Source of the DNA: PALSA-600 sp037142875 | GTDB taxonomy: Bacteria; Actinomycetota; Thermoleophilia; Gaiellales; Gaiellaceae | Length of the DNA: 64,000 nt | Assembly (NCBI GenBank): GCA_037142875.1 | Contig: JBAWZV010000004.1 | Span: 62,001-126,000 of the forward strand | Direction of reading: 5' to 3' | Shown here: positions 40,388 to 48,469 of the stretch, piece by piece | How positions within the stretch are numbered: the stretch's first letter is position 1 | Layout: each line of letters opens with the position of its first letter | Translations under genes and position numbers: made by a program | The notes under the pieces: generated by a model | The model's database searches: none | What the model saw: only the letters and a program-made list of their open reading frames with translations | Told to the model about the DNA's origin: nothing

Positions 40388-42220
40388 TTACTCGACCGTG
40401 ACGGTCTTCGCGAGGTTCCGCGGCTGATCGACGTTCAGGCCGCGGAGGCGCGCAATGCGATAGGCGAGCAACTGCAGGGGAAGCGTGGCGAGGACAGCCT
40501 GGAGGAAGGCCGGAGACTTCGGCACGTAGATGACGTCGCTTGCGTGGTGCTGGATGTCCTCGTCGCCGTCGGTCGCGATCGCAATCACGTGGGCGCCGCG
40601 GGCTCGGGTCTCCTGGATGTTCGAGATGATCTTGTCGTAGACGACGTTCATCCGGGTTGCAACCACGACAACGGGTGTCCCCTTCTCGAGCAGCGCGATC
40701 GGCCCGTGCTTCATCTCGCCGGCGGAGTACGCCTCGGTCGGGATGTAGGAGATCTCCTTCAGCTTGAGCGCGCCCTCGAGCGCCACGGGCAGCCCGATGT
40801 GGCGGCCGAGGAAGAGGAAGAACGGCTCGCGGTAGAAGCGCTCGGCGATGTCGTTGATCGGATGGTCGCCGTCGAGGAACCGCTGCATCTTCTCGGGAAG
40901 CTTGTAGACCTCGTCGAGGATGAACTCGATCTCGTCGGTCGGCAGCGTGCCGCGCTGGCGCGCCAACTCGAGGCCGATCAGATACATCAGCCCGACCTGC
41001 GCCGAGAAGGTCTTCGATGCCGCGACACCGACCTCGAGGCCTGTATGGGTATAGAGCACCGAGTCGACCTCGCGAGTGATCTGCGATCCCATCTGGTTCG
41101 TGATCGCCACGGTGCGAGCGCCAAGTGAGCGAGCAAGCTGCATCGCCTGGATCGTGTCGCGGGTCTCACCTGACTGCGAGATGCCGATCACGAGCGTGTC
41201 CTTGTCGAGAACAGGGTTGCGATAGATCCACTCGCTGGCGACGTCGGGCTCGACCGGGACGCGCGCCCACTCCTCGATCACGTACCGACCGACGACACCG
41301 GCGTGGTAAGCGGTGCCGCACGCGACGACGACGATGCGGCGGAGCTCACGCATGTCCTGCTCGTTCAGTCCGAGGCCGTCCTGCACGAGGACGCCGTGGC
41401 GAATCCGGTCGCCGATCGTCTCGCGGAAGCCTTCCGGCTGCTCGTAGATCTCCTTGAGCATGAACGTCTCGTAGCCGTCGCGCTCGGCGACCTCCTCATC
41501 CCAGTCGATCTCGATCGTCTCGAGCTCGACAGGCGAGCCGTCCTCGGCGCGGACGACCTTGACGCCCTCAGGCGTGATCTCGACGATGTCGCCATGGTCG
41601 GGGTACTGGACCCGGCGTGTCTCGGCGAGGAAGGCGGCAAGGTTGGAGGCGAGGAAGTTCTCGCCCTCCCCAAGCCCAACGACCAGCGGGGTCTGGCAAC
41701 GGACGCCGACGAGCCGGTTGGGCTGGTCGTGATGGATCACGACGAAGGTGAAGTGGCCATCAAGGCGCTGGTAGACCGCGCGGACAGCCTCGACGAGGTC
41801 GCCGGTGTAGACGCTCTCGAGCAGGTGGGCGACCACCTCGGCGTCGGTCTGGGAGCTGAACGCGTGGCCGCCTGCCTCGAGCTCCGCCTTGAGCTCGCGG
41901 TAGTTCTCGACGATCCCGTTCAGGACGATTGCAAGCTTGCTCTCGTCGCAGCCGGTAAGTGGATGTGCGTTGTCCTCATTGACGCCGCCGTGGGTTGCCC
42001 AGCGCGTGTGGCCGAGGCCGGTGGTCGCGGCTGACCCGTGCGAGTCGGTGAACTCCTTGAGGGCTGCAAGGTTCCCGACGGCGCGCACGTACTCGAGCCC
42101 GTCCGACTCGAGGAGCGCGATTCCAGCCGAGTCGTACCCGCGGAACTCGAGGCGCTGCAGCCCTGCGATCAGAAGATCCTTCGAAGCGCGCGTTCCGACG
42201 TATCCGATGATTCCGCACAT
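40388..42220 (-). CDS. glmS: Glucosamine-6-phosphate synthase
   Basis: Glutamine-fructose-6-phosphate aminotransferase, the first step toward UDP-GlcNAc. The N-terminal Ntn amidotransferase domain begins with Cys2 (MCGIIGYVGTR), with GHTRWATHG following. Two SIS isomerase domains hold ISQSGETRDT and VVATRMN, and the C-terminal LRGLNVDQPRNLAKTVTVE is the canonical end. It has 610 residues, full length. A strong ribosome site (GGAAAGGAAG) precedes the ATG. It follows glmM by 107 bases on the same strand; no glmS-ribozyme-like core is evident there. Confidence 0.98.
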   Translation of the reverse strand: MCGIIGYVGTRASKDLLIAGLQRLEFRGYDSAGIALLESDGLEYVRAVGNLAALKEFTDSHGSAATTGLGHTRWATHGGVNEDNAHPLTGCDESKLAIVLNGIVENYRELKAELEAGGHAFSSQTDAEVVAHLLESVYTGDLVEAVRAVYQRLDGHFTFVVIHHDQPNRLVGVRCQTPLVVGLGEGENFLASNLAAFLAETRRVQYPDHGDIVEITPEGVKVVRAEDGSPVELETIEIDWDEEVAERDGYETFMLKEIYEQPEGFRETIGDRIRHGVLVQDGLGLNEQDMRELRRIVVVACGTAYHAGVVGRYVIEEWARVPVEPDVASEWIYRNPVLDKDTLVIGISQSGETRDTIQAMQLARSLGARTVAITNQMGSQITREVDSVLYTHTGLEVGVAASKTFSAQVGLMYLIGLELARQRGTLPTDEIEFILDEVYKLPEKMQRFLDGDHPINDIAERFYREPFFLFLGRHIGLPVALEGALKLKEISYIPTEAYSAGEMKHGPIALLEKGTPVVVVATRMNVVYDKIISNIQETRARGAHVIAIATDGDEDIQHHASDVIYVPKSPAFLQAVLATLPLQLLAYRIARLRGLNVDQPRNLAKTVTVE

Positions 42221-42327
42221 GCGAAGACTTCCTTTCCTACACGGGCCGGTGTTCGTTGGTGACAGTCAAGAAAGCGGCTCCGGAAACGCCAAAGCTCGGC
42301 CTGGGATCCGCTCCGACTCCGGGGCGG

Positions 42328-43593
42328 TCAGCCGAGCTCACTCTCGACGAGCCTTGCGATCCTACCACAGGCATCCTGCGCAACTGCCTCATTTTCTGCC
42401 TCCACGAGCACCCGTATCACCGGCTCGGTGCCTGACGCCCGGACGAGAACGCGGCCCGTGTGCCCGAGTTTCGCGTTCGTCGCGTCAACCTCGTCGATGA
42501 TCGCCGGGGTGAGGATCTTCGCCGTCACGTGAATGTTCTCCTTGCATTGCGCGAAGCGCGGCATCGTGGCCGCGGCCGCGCTCAACGACCGCCCTGCGAG
42601 GGCCGAGCAGAGCAGGAGCGCAGCGGCGAGCCCGTCGCCGGTGACGTGATCGCGCAGGTAGATGATGTGACCGGACTGCTCGCCGCCAAGAACGCCCCCC
42701 TCGGCGTCGAGCGCCTCGAGGACGTAGCGGTCGCCGACATCGGTCGTGAGCACCCGGATCCCATACTCCCGCATGAGCGCGTGAAAGCCGAGATTCGTCA
42801 TCTGCGTGACCGCGACGACATCCACTCCGAGAGCCGGGGCGAGAATCGCAAGGATCTCGTCACCGTCGACGAGCGCGCCGTTCTCATCGACGGCAAGCAT
42901 CCGGTCGCCGTCACCGTCGAAGGCGATTCCCAGATCGAAGCCGCCGACGACGACAGTGTGCTGAAGGGTGGCAGTGTCGGTGGCACCACAGCCGACGTTG
43001 ATGTTCGACCCGTCCGGCTCGTTTGCGAGCGCGAAGACCTCGGCGCCCAGACGCTGGAACGCGAGCGGCGCGATGTGCGAGTAGGCGCCATGGGCGCAGT
43101 CGACCGCGATCCGCAGCCCTGAAAGCGGGGAGCCGAAGCGTTCGAGGACGTAGGCCAGGTAGCCGTCGGTCGAGGTGTCGAGATGGACGATCTCGCCGAC
43201 ACGGTCAGCTGGTGGTGCGTCGAGCAGGGCCTCGATCGCCTCCTCGTCGGCATCCGAGAGCTTGTGCCCGTCGGCGGAGAAGAACTTGACGCCGTTGTAC
43301 TCGGGCGGGTTGTGCGAGGCCGAGATGACGACGCCGAGGTCGAGCCGCTCGAGCGCGACCGCTGGTGTCGGCAGTACTCCGCCGAGCACCGCTGTCCCGC
43401 CCGCCGAGGCCACCCCGCGCCCGAACGCCTCCTCCAGTTGCGGCCCCGACGCGCGCGTATCCCGGCCGACGAAGACCCGCTCGGCACCGCTCCAGAGAGT
43501 GGCCGCACGCCCGAGTCGTTCGACGAGATCGACCGTGAGCCACTCGCCGACAACACCGCGCACACCGTCGGTTCCGAAATATCGCCGAGCCAC
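42328..43593 (-). CDS. glmM: Phosphoglucosamine mutase
   Basis: Converts GlcN-6-P to GlcN-1-P, the step after GlmS. The 421-residue protein starts with ARRYFGTDGVRG. It has the phosphoserine loop GVVISASHNPPEYNG (Ser about 95), the Mg loop AFDGDGDRM, the sugar-specificity loop GEQSGHI and the phosphate loop RASGTEPVIRV. It is slightly shorter than the usual 445. The GTG at 43593 is used because homology begins there; TAACCT is eight bases upstream. The frame is open for another 113 codons but overlaps the TfoX-like gene on the other strand. Confidence 0.96.
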   Translation of the reverse strand: MARRYFGTDGVRGVVGEWLTVDLVERLGRAATLWSGAERVFVGRDTRASGPQLEEAFGRGVASAGGTAVLGGVLPTPAVALERLDLGVVISASHNPPEYNGVKFFSADGHKLSDADEEAIEALLDAPPADRVGEIVHLDTSTDGYLAYVLERFGSPLSGLRIAVDCAHGAYSHIAPLAFQRLGAEVFALANEPDGSNINVGCGATDTATLQHTVVVGGFDLGIAFDGDGDRMLAVDENGALVDGDEILAILAPALGVDVVAVTQMTNLGFHALMREYGIRVLTTDVGDRYVLEALDAEGGVLGGEQSGHIIYLRDHVTGDGLAAALLLCSALAGRSLSAAAATMPRFAQCKENIHVTAKILTPAIIDEVDATNAKLGHTGRVLVRASGTEPVIRVLVEAENEAVAQDACGRIARLVESELG

Positions 43594-43662
43594 GGCTGAG
43601 GAGGTTAGTGCGAAGCGCGCCCGGACGCCGCAGAGCCGTTCAAACACGCGACGCCGAGTCTC

Positions 43663-43668
43663 TACGAT
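43663..43668 (+). promoter_or_regulatory. -10 box (TACGAT) of TfoX-like gene
   Basis: TACGAT is followed by CATCCG and the GTG at 43675, a six-base leaderless spacing. Confidence 0.5.
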
Positions 43669-43674
43669 CATCCG

Positions 43675-44016
43675 GTGACGTTCGACGAACACCTTGCCGT
43701 TCGGATTCGCTCGCTCGTCGAGGCGAGTGCCGGTCTCAGCGAGACGAAGGTCTTCGGCGGGATTGCCTTCCTGGCCAACGGGAACATGGCGGTCGCCGCG
43801 AGTGGAAACGGCGGGATCGTCGTTCGCGTCGCCCCTGACCGATCGGCCGACCTCGTCGCGACGACCGAAGCGCGAATGATGAAGATGCGCGGCAAGACCA
43901 TGCACGGCTGGCTCCGCATCGACGCGGCCCACGTCGAAAGCGACGAGGCCCTAGCGACCTGGGTCGACCTCGGTATCTCGTATGCCGCCTCGCTCCCTGC
44001 GAAGCCGACGACGTAA
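43675..44016 (+). CDS. TfoX/Sxy N-terminal domain protein
   Basis: A 113-residue protein consisting only of the TfoX N-terminal fold: SETKVFGGIAFLANGNMAVA (about residues 22-41), then the MRGKTMHGWLRID block near residue 72, which in this family is MxGRxMxGxVxV. Stand-alone copies are widespread, and most have no shown role in competence. Function unknown. The GTG start is set by the -10 box six bases upstream. Confidence 0.82.
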   Translation: MTFDEHLAVRIRSLVEASAGLSETKVFGGIAFLANGNMAVAASGNGGIVVRVAPDRSADLVATTEARMMKMRGKTMHGWLRIDAAHVESDEALATWVDLGISYAASLPAKPTT

Positions 44017-44248
44017 ACCCGCGGAGGAGGCAGCGGACTTCAAGCTGGAGGTCGTGACCCTCCCCGTCGCCGATGTGGACAGGGCAAAGAGCTTCTACCT
44101 CGACCAGGCCAGCTTCGGTCTCGACGTCGACCATCGCGCAGCCGACACGTTCCGCGTCGTACAGCTCACACCGCCCGGATCGGCCTGCTCATTCGCGGCC
44201 TGCACCTTCGCTTCGCGCCCGTTTGCCCCACGCGTGCGCGGCATATAG
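43982..44248 (+). pseudogene. Truncated glyoxalase/VOC-superfamily gene
   Basis: Residues about 18-70 of this frame (FKLEVVTLPVADVDRAKSFY, then a stretch ending VVQLTPPGSACSF) match the first beta-alpha-beta module of actinobacterial VOC proteins. The match stops at GSACSF, and the remaining 20 codons are unrelated before the stop. A working VOC domain needs about 120-140 residues with a second module carrying the metal ligands. It overlaps the TfoX-like gene end by 35 bases and has no -10 box or ribosome site. Most likely a decayed gene. Confidence 0.6.
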
Positions 44249-44249
44249 T
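44244..44249 (+). promoter_or_regulatory. -10 box (TATAGT) of methyltransferase gene
   Basis: TATAGT is followed by GGGGCG and the ATG at 44256; it lies at the very end of the VOC remnant. Confidence 0.6.
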
Positions 44250-44255
44250 GGGGCG

Positions 44256-45011
44256 ATGTTCTCGGTCGCCGCGGAAGGGTACGACCGCTACATGGGCCGA
44301 TACTCGATCCCGCTTGCCCCGGGGTTCTGCGACTTCTCGCTGGTCGCCGCTGGGCAGCGCGTCCTCGACGTCGGCTGTGGCCCGGGCGCTCTGACCGCCG
44401 AGCTGGTCGGTCGGCTGGGTGCGAGCGCGGTCGCTGCAGTCGAGCCATCGGTCCCGTTCGTCGAGGCGGTGTCGGAGCGGTATCCAGGAGTCGACGTACG
44501 CCAGGCGTCCGCCGAGCACCTCCCGTTTCCGGACGGCACGTTCGACGCCTCGCTCGCGCAGCTCGTCGTTCACTTCATGGCGTCGCCGGTCGGCGGGCTT
44601 CGCGAGATGGCGCGGGTCACGAGGCCTGGGGGTGTCATTGCAGCGTCGGTGTGGGATCACGCCGGCGGCGGCGGAGCGCTGAGCCGCTTCTGGGCGGCCG
44701 CCCGGGAGCTTGATCCGGGGGTCGATGACGAGTCCGGGCTCGCTGGATCTCGAGAAGGCCACCTCGGCGAGCTCCTCCGGGAGGCGGGGCTGAAGGAGGT
44801 CGAGGAGACGGCGCTCTCGGTGAGAGTCGAGCACGCGACGTTCGACGAGTGGTGGGAGCCCTTCACCTTCGGCGTGGGCACGGTCGGCGTGTACCTCTCG
44901 CAGCTCGCCGCCGAACACCAGGCCCGTCTGCGCGACCGCTGCCGCACCGCATTCCCAGACGGCGGCCTGATCATGGACGCTCGCGCCTGGGCAGCGCGCG
45001 GCCGCACCTAG
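44256..45011 (+). CDS. SAM-dependent methyltransferase (class I)
   Basis: A 251-residue methyltransferase of the UbiE/Methyltransf_11 type. Motif I is RVLDVGCGPGALTAEL (about residues 35-50), the acidic motif II follows at AVEPSVPFVEAV, motif post-I/III is LPFPDGTFDASLAQLVVHF, and ARVTRPGGVIAASVWD is the conserved strand. The substrate is unknown. The start is fixed by a six-base TATAGT spacing; the frame continues upstream into the VOC remnant without homology. Confidence 0.9.
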   Translation: MFSVAAEGYDRYMGRYSIPLAPGFCDFSLVAAGQRVLDVGCGPGALTAELVGRLGASAVAAVEPSVPFVEAVSERYPGVDVRQASAEHLPFPDGTFDASLAQLVVHFMASPVGGLREMARVTRPGGVIAASVWDHAGGGGALSRFWAAARELDPGVDDESGLAGSREGHLGELLREAGLKEVEETALSVRVEHATFDEWWEPFTFGVGTVGVYLSQLAAEHQARLRDRCRTAFPDGGLIMDARAWAARGRT

Positions 45012-45088
45012 AGCGCTTCGGGACAGCTGGCCCGGAGGGGCTGGCGGCGTGGTCGGTGCAAGGGAGGCAGGTACTCTGAATTGGCCGT

Positions 45089-45394
45089 GTGCAACACGCT
45101 CGTATGCCTTCGCTCAGGGCTTCGTTGATCGAGGTCGTCTGTGATGCGTGCGGCTGGATGGCAATCACAGGCCAGGGGCCGAACATCGTCTGGGCCGAGC
45201 ATGTCCCTGCCTGCCCTGCCATCGGCGGCGCGGTACGACTGCTTCCCGAGGTGACGCCGACCTACGGATTTCCCGGCCCCGTCAGCCTGTGCAAACATCA
45301 GCTCGTCCGGCGCCAGATCGCAGTCTCGGCACGCGGTGTCAAGCGTTACTCGATCGTCTGCGAGCTCTGCGGACGACGACCCGTCCCCGCGTAG
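45089..45394 (+). CDS. Small hypothetical protein with CxxC pairs
   Basis: A 101-residue product with CDAC near residue 18 and CELC near residue 91. Single Cys at about 42 and 68 lie in between, so a zinc-binding fold is possible. No family recognised. Starts at GTG 45089 or ATG 45104 are possible; TACTCT at 45072-45077 is a weak -10 candidate. Codon bias is similar to the neighbours. It may be real but is unsupported by context. Confidence 0.45.
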   Translation: MQHARMPSLRASLIEVVCDACGWMAITGQGPNIVWAEHVPACPAIGGAVRLLPEVTPTYGFPGPVSLCKHQLVRRQIAVSARGVKRYSIVCELCGRRPVPA

Positions 45395-45445
45395 GGTGGC
45401 CCGAGTGTCGGAAGCGGACGCCGGGCGTGAGCTCGTCCGCAGGCC

Positions 45446-45451
45446 TACTCT
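45446..45451 (+). promoter_or_regulatory. -10 box (TACTCT) of hicB remnant
   Basis: TACTCT is followed by GGAGCC and the ATG at 45458. The promoter has survived although the gene behind it is broken. Confidence 0.5.
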
Positions 45452-45457
45452 GGAGCC

Positions 45458-45609
45458 ATGAGCGAGCCGATAACGCTGACACCGGTATTCACTCCGGATG
45501 AGAACAGGTGGACGATGACCAAGTTGGCCGAATGGCCGGCAGTCGTCACGTGCGGACGAACGGTTGAGGAGGCGCCGAGCCGCTCACCATCGGCCTTGCC
45601 GTGGTGTGA
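45458..45609 (+). pseudogene. HicB-family antitoxin, internally deleted
   Basis: The first 39 codons (MSEPITLTPVFTPDENRWTM through TCGRTVEEA) match the start of HicB antitoxins. Then the frame changes: from 45574, in another frame, AEPLTIGLAVV and a TGA at 45607 form the typical HicB C-terminus. The missing middle, some 30-40 residues, must have been deleted together with a frame change near GAGGAGGC. The stop overlaps the GTG of hicA, as in intact hicBA operons. Without the deleted part the antitoxin should not fold. Confidence 0.6.
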
Positions 45610-45800
45610 GGCTACGAGACCTCGAACGCCACCTGAGTGACAACAGCTGCGTCGTCGTGCGCGTGGGCGCCAACCACACGATCTGGCTCAACGTTGCACG
45701 TGATCTGCGCGCGCCGCTCCAACGTCACCGCGATATACCGACCGGCACCGCCCGAGCAATCTGTCGGCAGATCGGGATCCCCCGCCCACCGCCTCGCGCT
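45606..45800 (+). pseudogene. HicA-family toxin without its stop codon
   Basis: From the GTG at 45606 the frame reads RLRDLERHLSDNSCVVVRVG then ANHTIWLN and QRHRDIPTGTARAICRQIGI. It covers the whole double-stranded-RNA-binding HicA fold, including the catalytic His of the GANHTIW segment. No stop follows in frame; it runs on to 46289, antisense to rpsI. A TGA lies out of frame near 45800, suggesting a small indel in the last codons. Whether a stable toxin could be made is unclear; with the antitoxin broken, a dead module is most likely. Confidence 0.55.
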
Positions 45801-45890
45801 GAGAGCCAGCCGCTGGGACGGCAGCGACAGTCGGCTGTGCTGGCGTTCATACGCCAGGCACCACGGATCAGGAGGAGGGTGAAGTGCTGG

Positions 45891-46286
45891 TTAGCGCTTC
45901 GAGAACTGCGGGGCCTTGCGCGCCTTGTGCAGGCCGGCCTTCTTGCGCTCGACCTGACGGGCGTCACGCGTGAGGAAGCCCTGCCGCTTGAGCGGCACGC
46001 GGTAGTCCGGGTTGATCTCGACGAGTGCGCGGGCGATACCGTGACGGACAGCGCCAGCCTGGCCGGATGCGCCGCCTCCGTGCACGCGGACACGGAGGTC
46101 GTACTGCGTGGAAAGCTCGGTCATGTCAAGCGGCGACATGATCATCTTCTGATGCGTCAGACGCGGGAAGTAGACCTTGAGCTCCTTGCCGTTGATCCAC
46201 GTCTTGCCGTCGCCGGGACGGAGGATCACGCGCGCAACAGACGTCTTGCGCTTGCCCGTGCCGAGGTATTGAGCCTGTGCTGCCAT
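45891..46286 (-). CDS. rpsI: 30S ribosomal protein S9
   Basis: A 131-residue small-subunit protein whose C-terminal tail reaches the P-site tRNA. It starts with YLGTGKRKTSVARVILRPGD, has GGGASGQAGAVRHGIARALV in the middle and ends DARQVERKKAGLHKARKAPQ FSKR, the invariant S9 end with terminal KR. The start overlaps the rplM stop by one base (TAATG). rplM-rpsI is the universal order. Confidence 0.98.
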   Translation of the reverse strand: MAAQAQYLGTGKRKTSVARVILRPGDGKTWINGKELKVYFPRLTHQKMIMSPLDMTELSTQYDLRVRVHGGGASGQAGAVRHGIARALVEINPDYRVPLKRQGFLTRDARQVERKKAGLHKARKAPQFSKR

Positions 46287-46708
46287 TAGAAGGGCTTGGG
46301 AGCCTGTGCCTCGTGGGGATGGTTCGGGCCCGCGTAGATCTTCAGCTTCGTGATCTGGGCACGGCCGAGACGATTCCGGGGGAGCATTCCCTTGACGGCC
46401 TTCCGCAGAACCTCGGTCGGGCGGTGCTCGAGCTGCTCACGCAGCGAGCGGACGCGCAGACCACCGGGGTAGCCGGAGTGGCGGTAGTACTTCTTGTCCT
46501 CGAGCTTCTTGCCCGTGACGGCGATCTTCTCGCAGTTCACGACGACGACGAAGTCACCCGTGTCGATGTGCGGGGTGAACTGCGGCTTGTTCTTGCCGCG
46601 CAGCCGGTCGGCGATCTGCGTCGCGAGGCGTCCCAGGGTCAGGCCGTCGGCATCGACGACGTACCAATCCTTGGTGAGCTCGTTGGTCTTTGCGCTGTAG
46701 GTCTTCAT
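46286..46708 (-). CDS. rplM: 50S ribosomal protein L13
   Basis: A 140-residue large-subunit protein. Recognisable blocks are WYVVDADGLTLGRLATQIA, DFVVVVNCEKIAVTGKKL, YYRHSGYPGGLR, and the C-terminal KGMLPRNRLGRAQITKLKIY with AGPNHPHEAQ. The ATG lies only four bases after the stop of an MFS permease gene, with no good ribosome site. Either the ribosomal pair has a promoter inside the permease gene or it is read through from it. Confidence 0.98.
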   Translation of the reverse strand: MKTYSAKTNELTKDWYVVDADGLTLGRLATQIADRLRGKNKPQFTPHIDTGDFVVVVNCEKIAVTGKKLEDKKYYRHSGYPGGLRVRSLREQLEHRPTEVLRKAVKGMLPRNRLGRAQITKLKIYAGPNHPHEAQAPKPF

Positions 46709-46712
46709 AGGG

Positions 46713-47936
46713 TCACACAGAGAAACGACGGACTGAGCGCCCGCCGAGGGGGGATGGTAGCAGGACGATCGCAGCCGCGGGCGCAGCGGCGAGCACAGCG
46801 GCGAACACGGCGAGTGGCGTGGAGCCTCCCGCGGTGTAGATCACACCGCCTCCGAGGGCCAGCACGGCGCCGGCAAAGCTCGACATCAGGTCGGAGAAAC
46901 CGATGAGGCGGCCCCGCTCCGACGGTCGTGCGCCGGAGACGAGCTCGGTCGACGCGGCGACGAACGAGAGGTTCCAGCCGAGCCCGAGACCGAAGAGCGA
47001 GAGCGACATGCCGGGGATCCCGGAGACCCAGATCAGCGCCCCGTTCGACGCCGCCATCACGAGCAGGCCGATCACCATCGAGCGGCGCCGCCCGATCCGC
47101 TCGACGAGATCGCCGACGATCAGCACGAGGCCGTACATCCCGACGATGTGCGCGCTGATCACGGTGAAGACGCTGCCGTGCGGATGGTGGTGGCCGACGG
47201 CGACGTAGCCAGCGAGGTTCATCACGCCGACCATGACGCTGAAGCTCGCGACCGCCGCGACCAGGGCGGTGAGCATCCCGGGGCGGCGGATGATCTCCGC
47301 AAGCGGGGCGGCGGGCTCATCGCCCTCGCCTGCATGGGTCGAGAACGCCTTCGAGAGCTCCTTCGGGTCGGGTCGAACCCCGAAGGAGATCAGGAGGCCG
47401 CCGAGCGCGAAGAGCGATGACGCAAGCCACGGCCAGGCGAGCTCGCTCGGCGTCAGCGGCCGGTTCGCAAACAGCGGCCCGAAGATCAGCGGCCCGAACA
47501 CCGCGCCGGAGACCGCACCGAACAGGACGATCGACATCCCCCGCGCACGCATCGCGGGCGCGAACATCTCGGCCGCCGCCGCCCGCGAGAGGAGCACGAT
47601 CGTCTGGGACGCGCCACACAGGCCAAGGCCGATGAAGACGAGCTCGCCCGAGGACGACCAGCAGCCGAGCGCCGTGACGGCCGGGCCGGCGATCCCAAGC
47701 ACGAACCCGAAGCGAATGACCGGCATTCGCCCGACCCGATCAGACAGCCGTCCCGCGGGGCCGACGGCCAGCGCGCCGGCGATCAGGAACACCGCCGGCC
47801 CGAGGCCGAGGATGCTCCTAATCCCCGTGACGGCGACGAGCGTGACCGTGCCGAGCGCGATCGCGAGCTGGATCATCCCGGAGAGACACACGAGTCCGGC
47901 GGCGAGCAGGAAGGCGTTTCGGCGAACCGGCGTCAT
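46713..47936 (-). CDS. MFS transporter
   Basis: A 407-residue permease with 12 predicted membrane segments. The loop 2-3 MFS signature is GPAGRLSDRVGRMPVIRFG (about residues 59-77), and its mirror in the second half is GDLVERIGRRRSMVIGL. The substrate is unknown. A small His cluster (GHHHPHG) sits in a loop in the second half. The ATG overlaps the stop of the UDG-like gene by four bases (ATGA), and the gene is part of a long minus-strand run from guaB to rpsI. Confidence 0.9.
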   Translation of the reverse strand: MTPVRRNAFLLAAGLVCLSGMIQLAIALGTVTLVAVTGIRSILGLGPAVFLIAGALAVGPAGRLSDRVGRMPVIRFGFVLGIAGPAVTALGCWSSSGELVFIGLGLCGASQTIVLLSRAAAAEMFAPAMRARGMSIVLFGAVSGAVFGPLIFGPLFANRPLTPSELAWPWLASSLFALGGLLISFGVRPDPKELSKAFSTHAGEGDEPAAPLAEIIRRPGMLTALVAAVASFSVMVGVMNLAGYVAVGHHHPHGSVFTVISAHIVGMYGLVLIVGDLVERIGRRRSMVIGLLVMAASNGALIWVSGIPGMSLSLFGLGLGWNLSFVAASTELVSGARPSERGRLIGFSDLMSSFAGAVLALGGGVIYTAGGSTPLAVFAAVLAAAPAAAIVLLPSPLGGRSVRRFSV

Positions 47937-48469
47937 CGGAGCACCGCCTCGACCCCTGCCCGAAACGACGCTGCGCCCCCGCGAGACGGATGGCGGACGT
48001 ACGTGCCCCCGAAGGCGTCGTGCGCGACACGCCCCACCGCGACCACCTGTCTGCCGCGTGCGAGCTCACGAGCGAACGGGAGCCCAGCCTCGACCTCTGC
48101 CCGGGTCGGTGGCCGGTTCGACCGCTCGTCGCCCGGGTGAGTCGGGACGACGTTCCAGAGCAACACGCCGTCGCCGATCCCGAGCCCACCGAGCACGGCA
48201 TGGACGATCGTGGCTGTCGCCTCGGCGAGTCCGCCCCCGGTCACCTGGCGCTCGGAGGTGAGTGGGATGCCGGAGATACGCGCGCCGCGGTACCCGGGCG
48301 CCTCTGCGACCAGGATCACCCGTGCGTGCGCACGGGAGTCGAGGTACGCGGCAAGCCGTTCGCGCAGGAGCGGCGCCCGGTCGCCCTCATCGTAGAAGTT
48401 GAACGTCGAGCCGATGCGCGCCGCCGCGAGGCGGTCGACGAAGTCGCGTTGGGGCCTTGCGGGGATCAG
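47933..48469 (-). CDS. Uracil-DNA glycosylase superfamily protein
   Basis: A 178-residue protein. The first motif ILVAEAPGYRGARISGIPL resembles motif A of family 4/5 and SMUG-type uracil-DNA glycosylases (GEAPG), LLWNVVPTHPG matches the middle strand, and the late HPSRGGA matches motif B (HPS). It would remove uracil or related bases, but substrate range is unsure. No ATG, GTG or TTG lies in frame near the homology start. A CTG at 48469 overlaps the upstream stop by four bases (CTGA), making it the likely start. Confidence 0.75.
   Translation of the reverse strand: MIPARPQRDFVDRLAAARIGSTFNFYDEGDRAPLLRERLAAYLDSRAHARVILVAEAPGYRGARISGIPLTSERQVTGGGLAEATATIVHAVLGGLGIGDGVLLWNVVPTHPGDERSNRPPTRAEVEAGLPFARELARGRQVVAVGRVAHDAFGGTYVRHPSRGGAASFRAGVEAVLR

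Noticed and set aside
42221..42327. Possible glmS ribozyme in the glmM-glmS gap
   Set aside because: The 107-base gap shows a normal ribosome-binding site and no recognisable ribozyme core.
45564..46289. A 241-residue plus-strand protein
   Set aside because: Only the first third resembles HicA; the rest is antisense to rpsI and has ribosomal-gene shadow composition.
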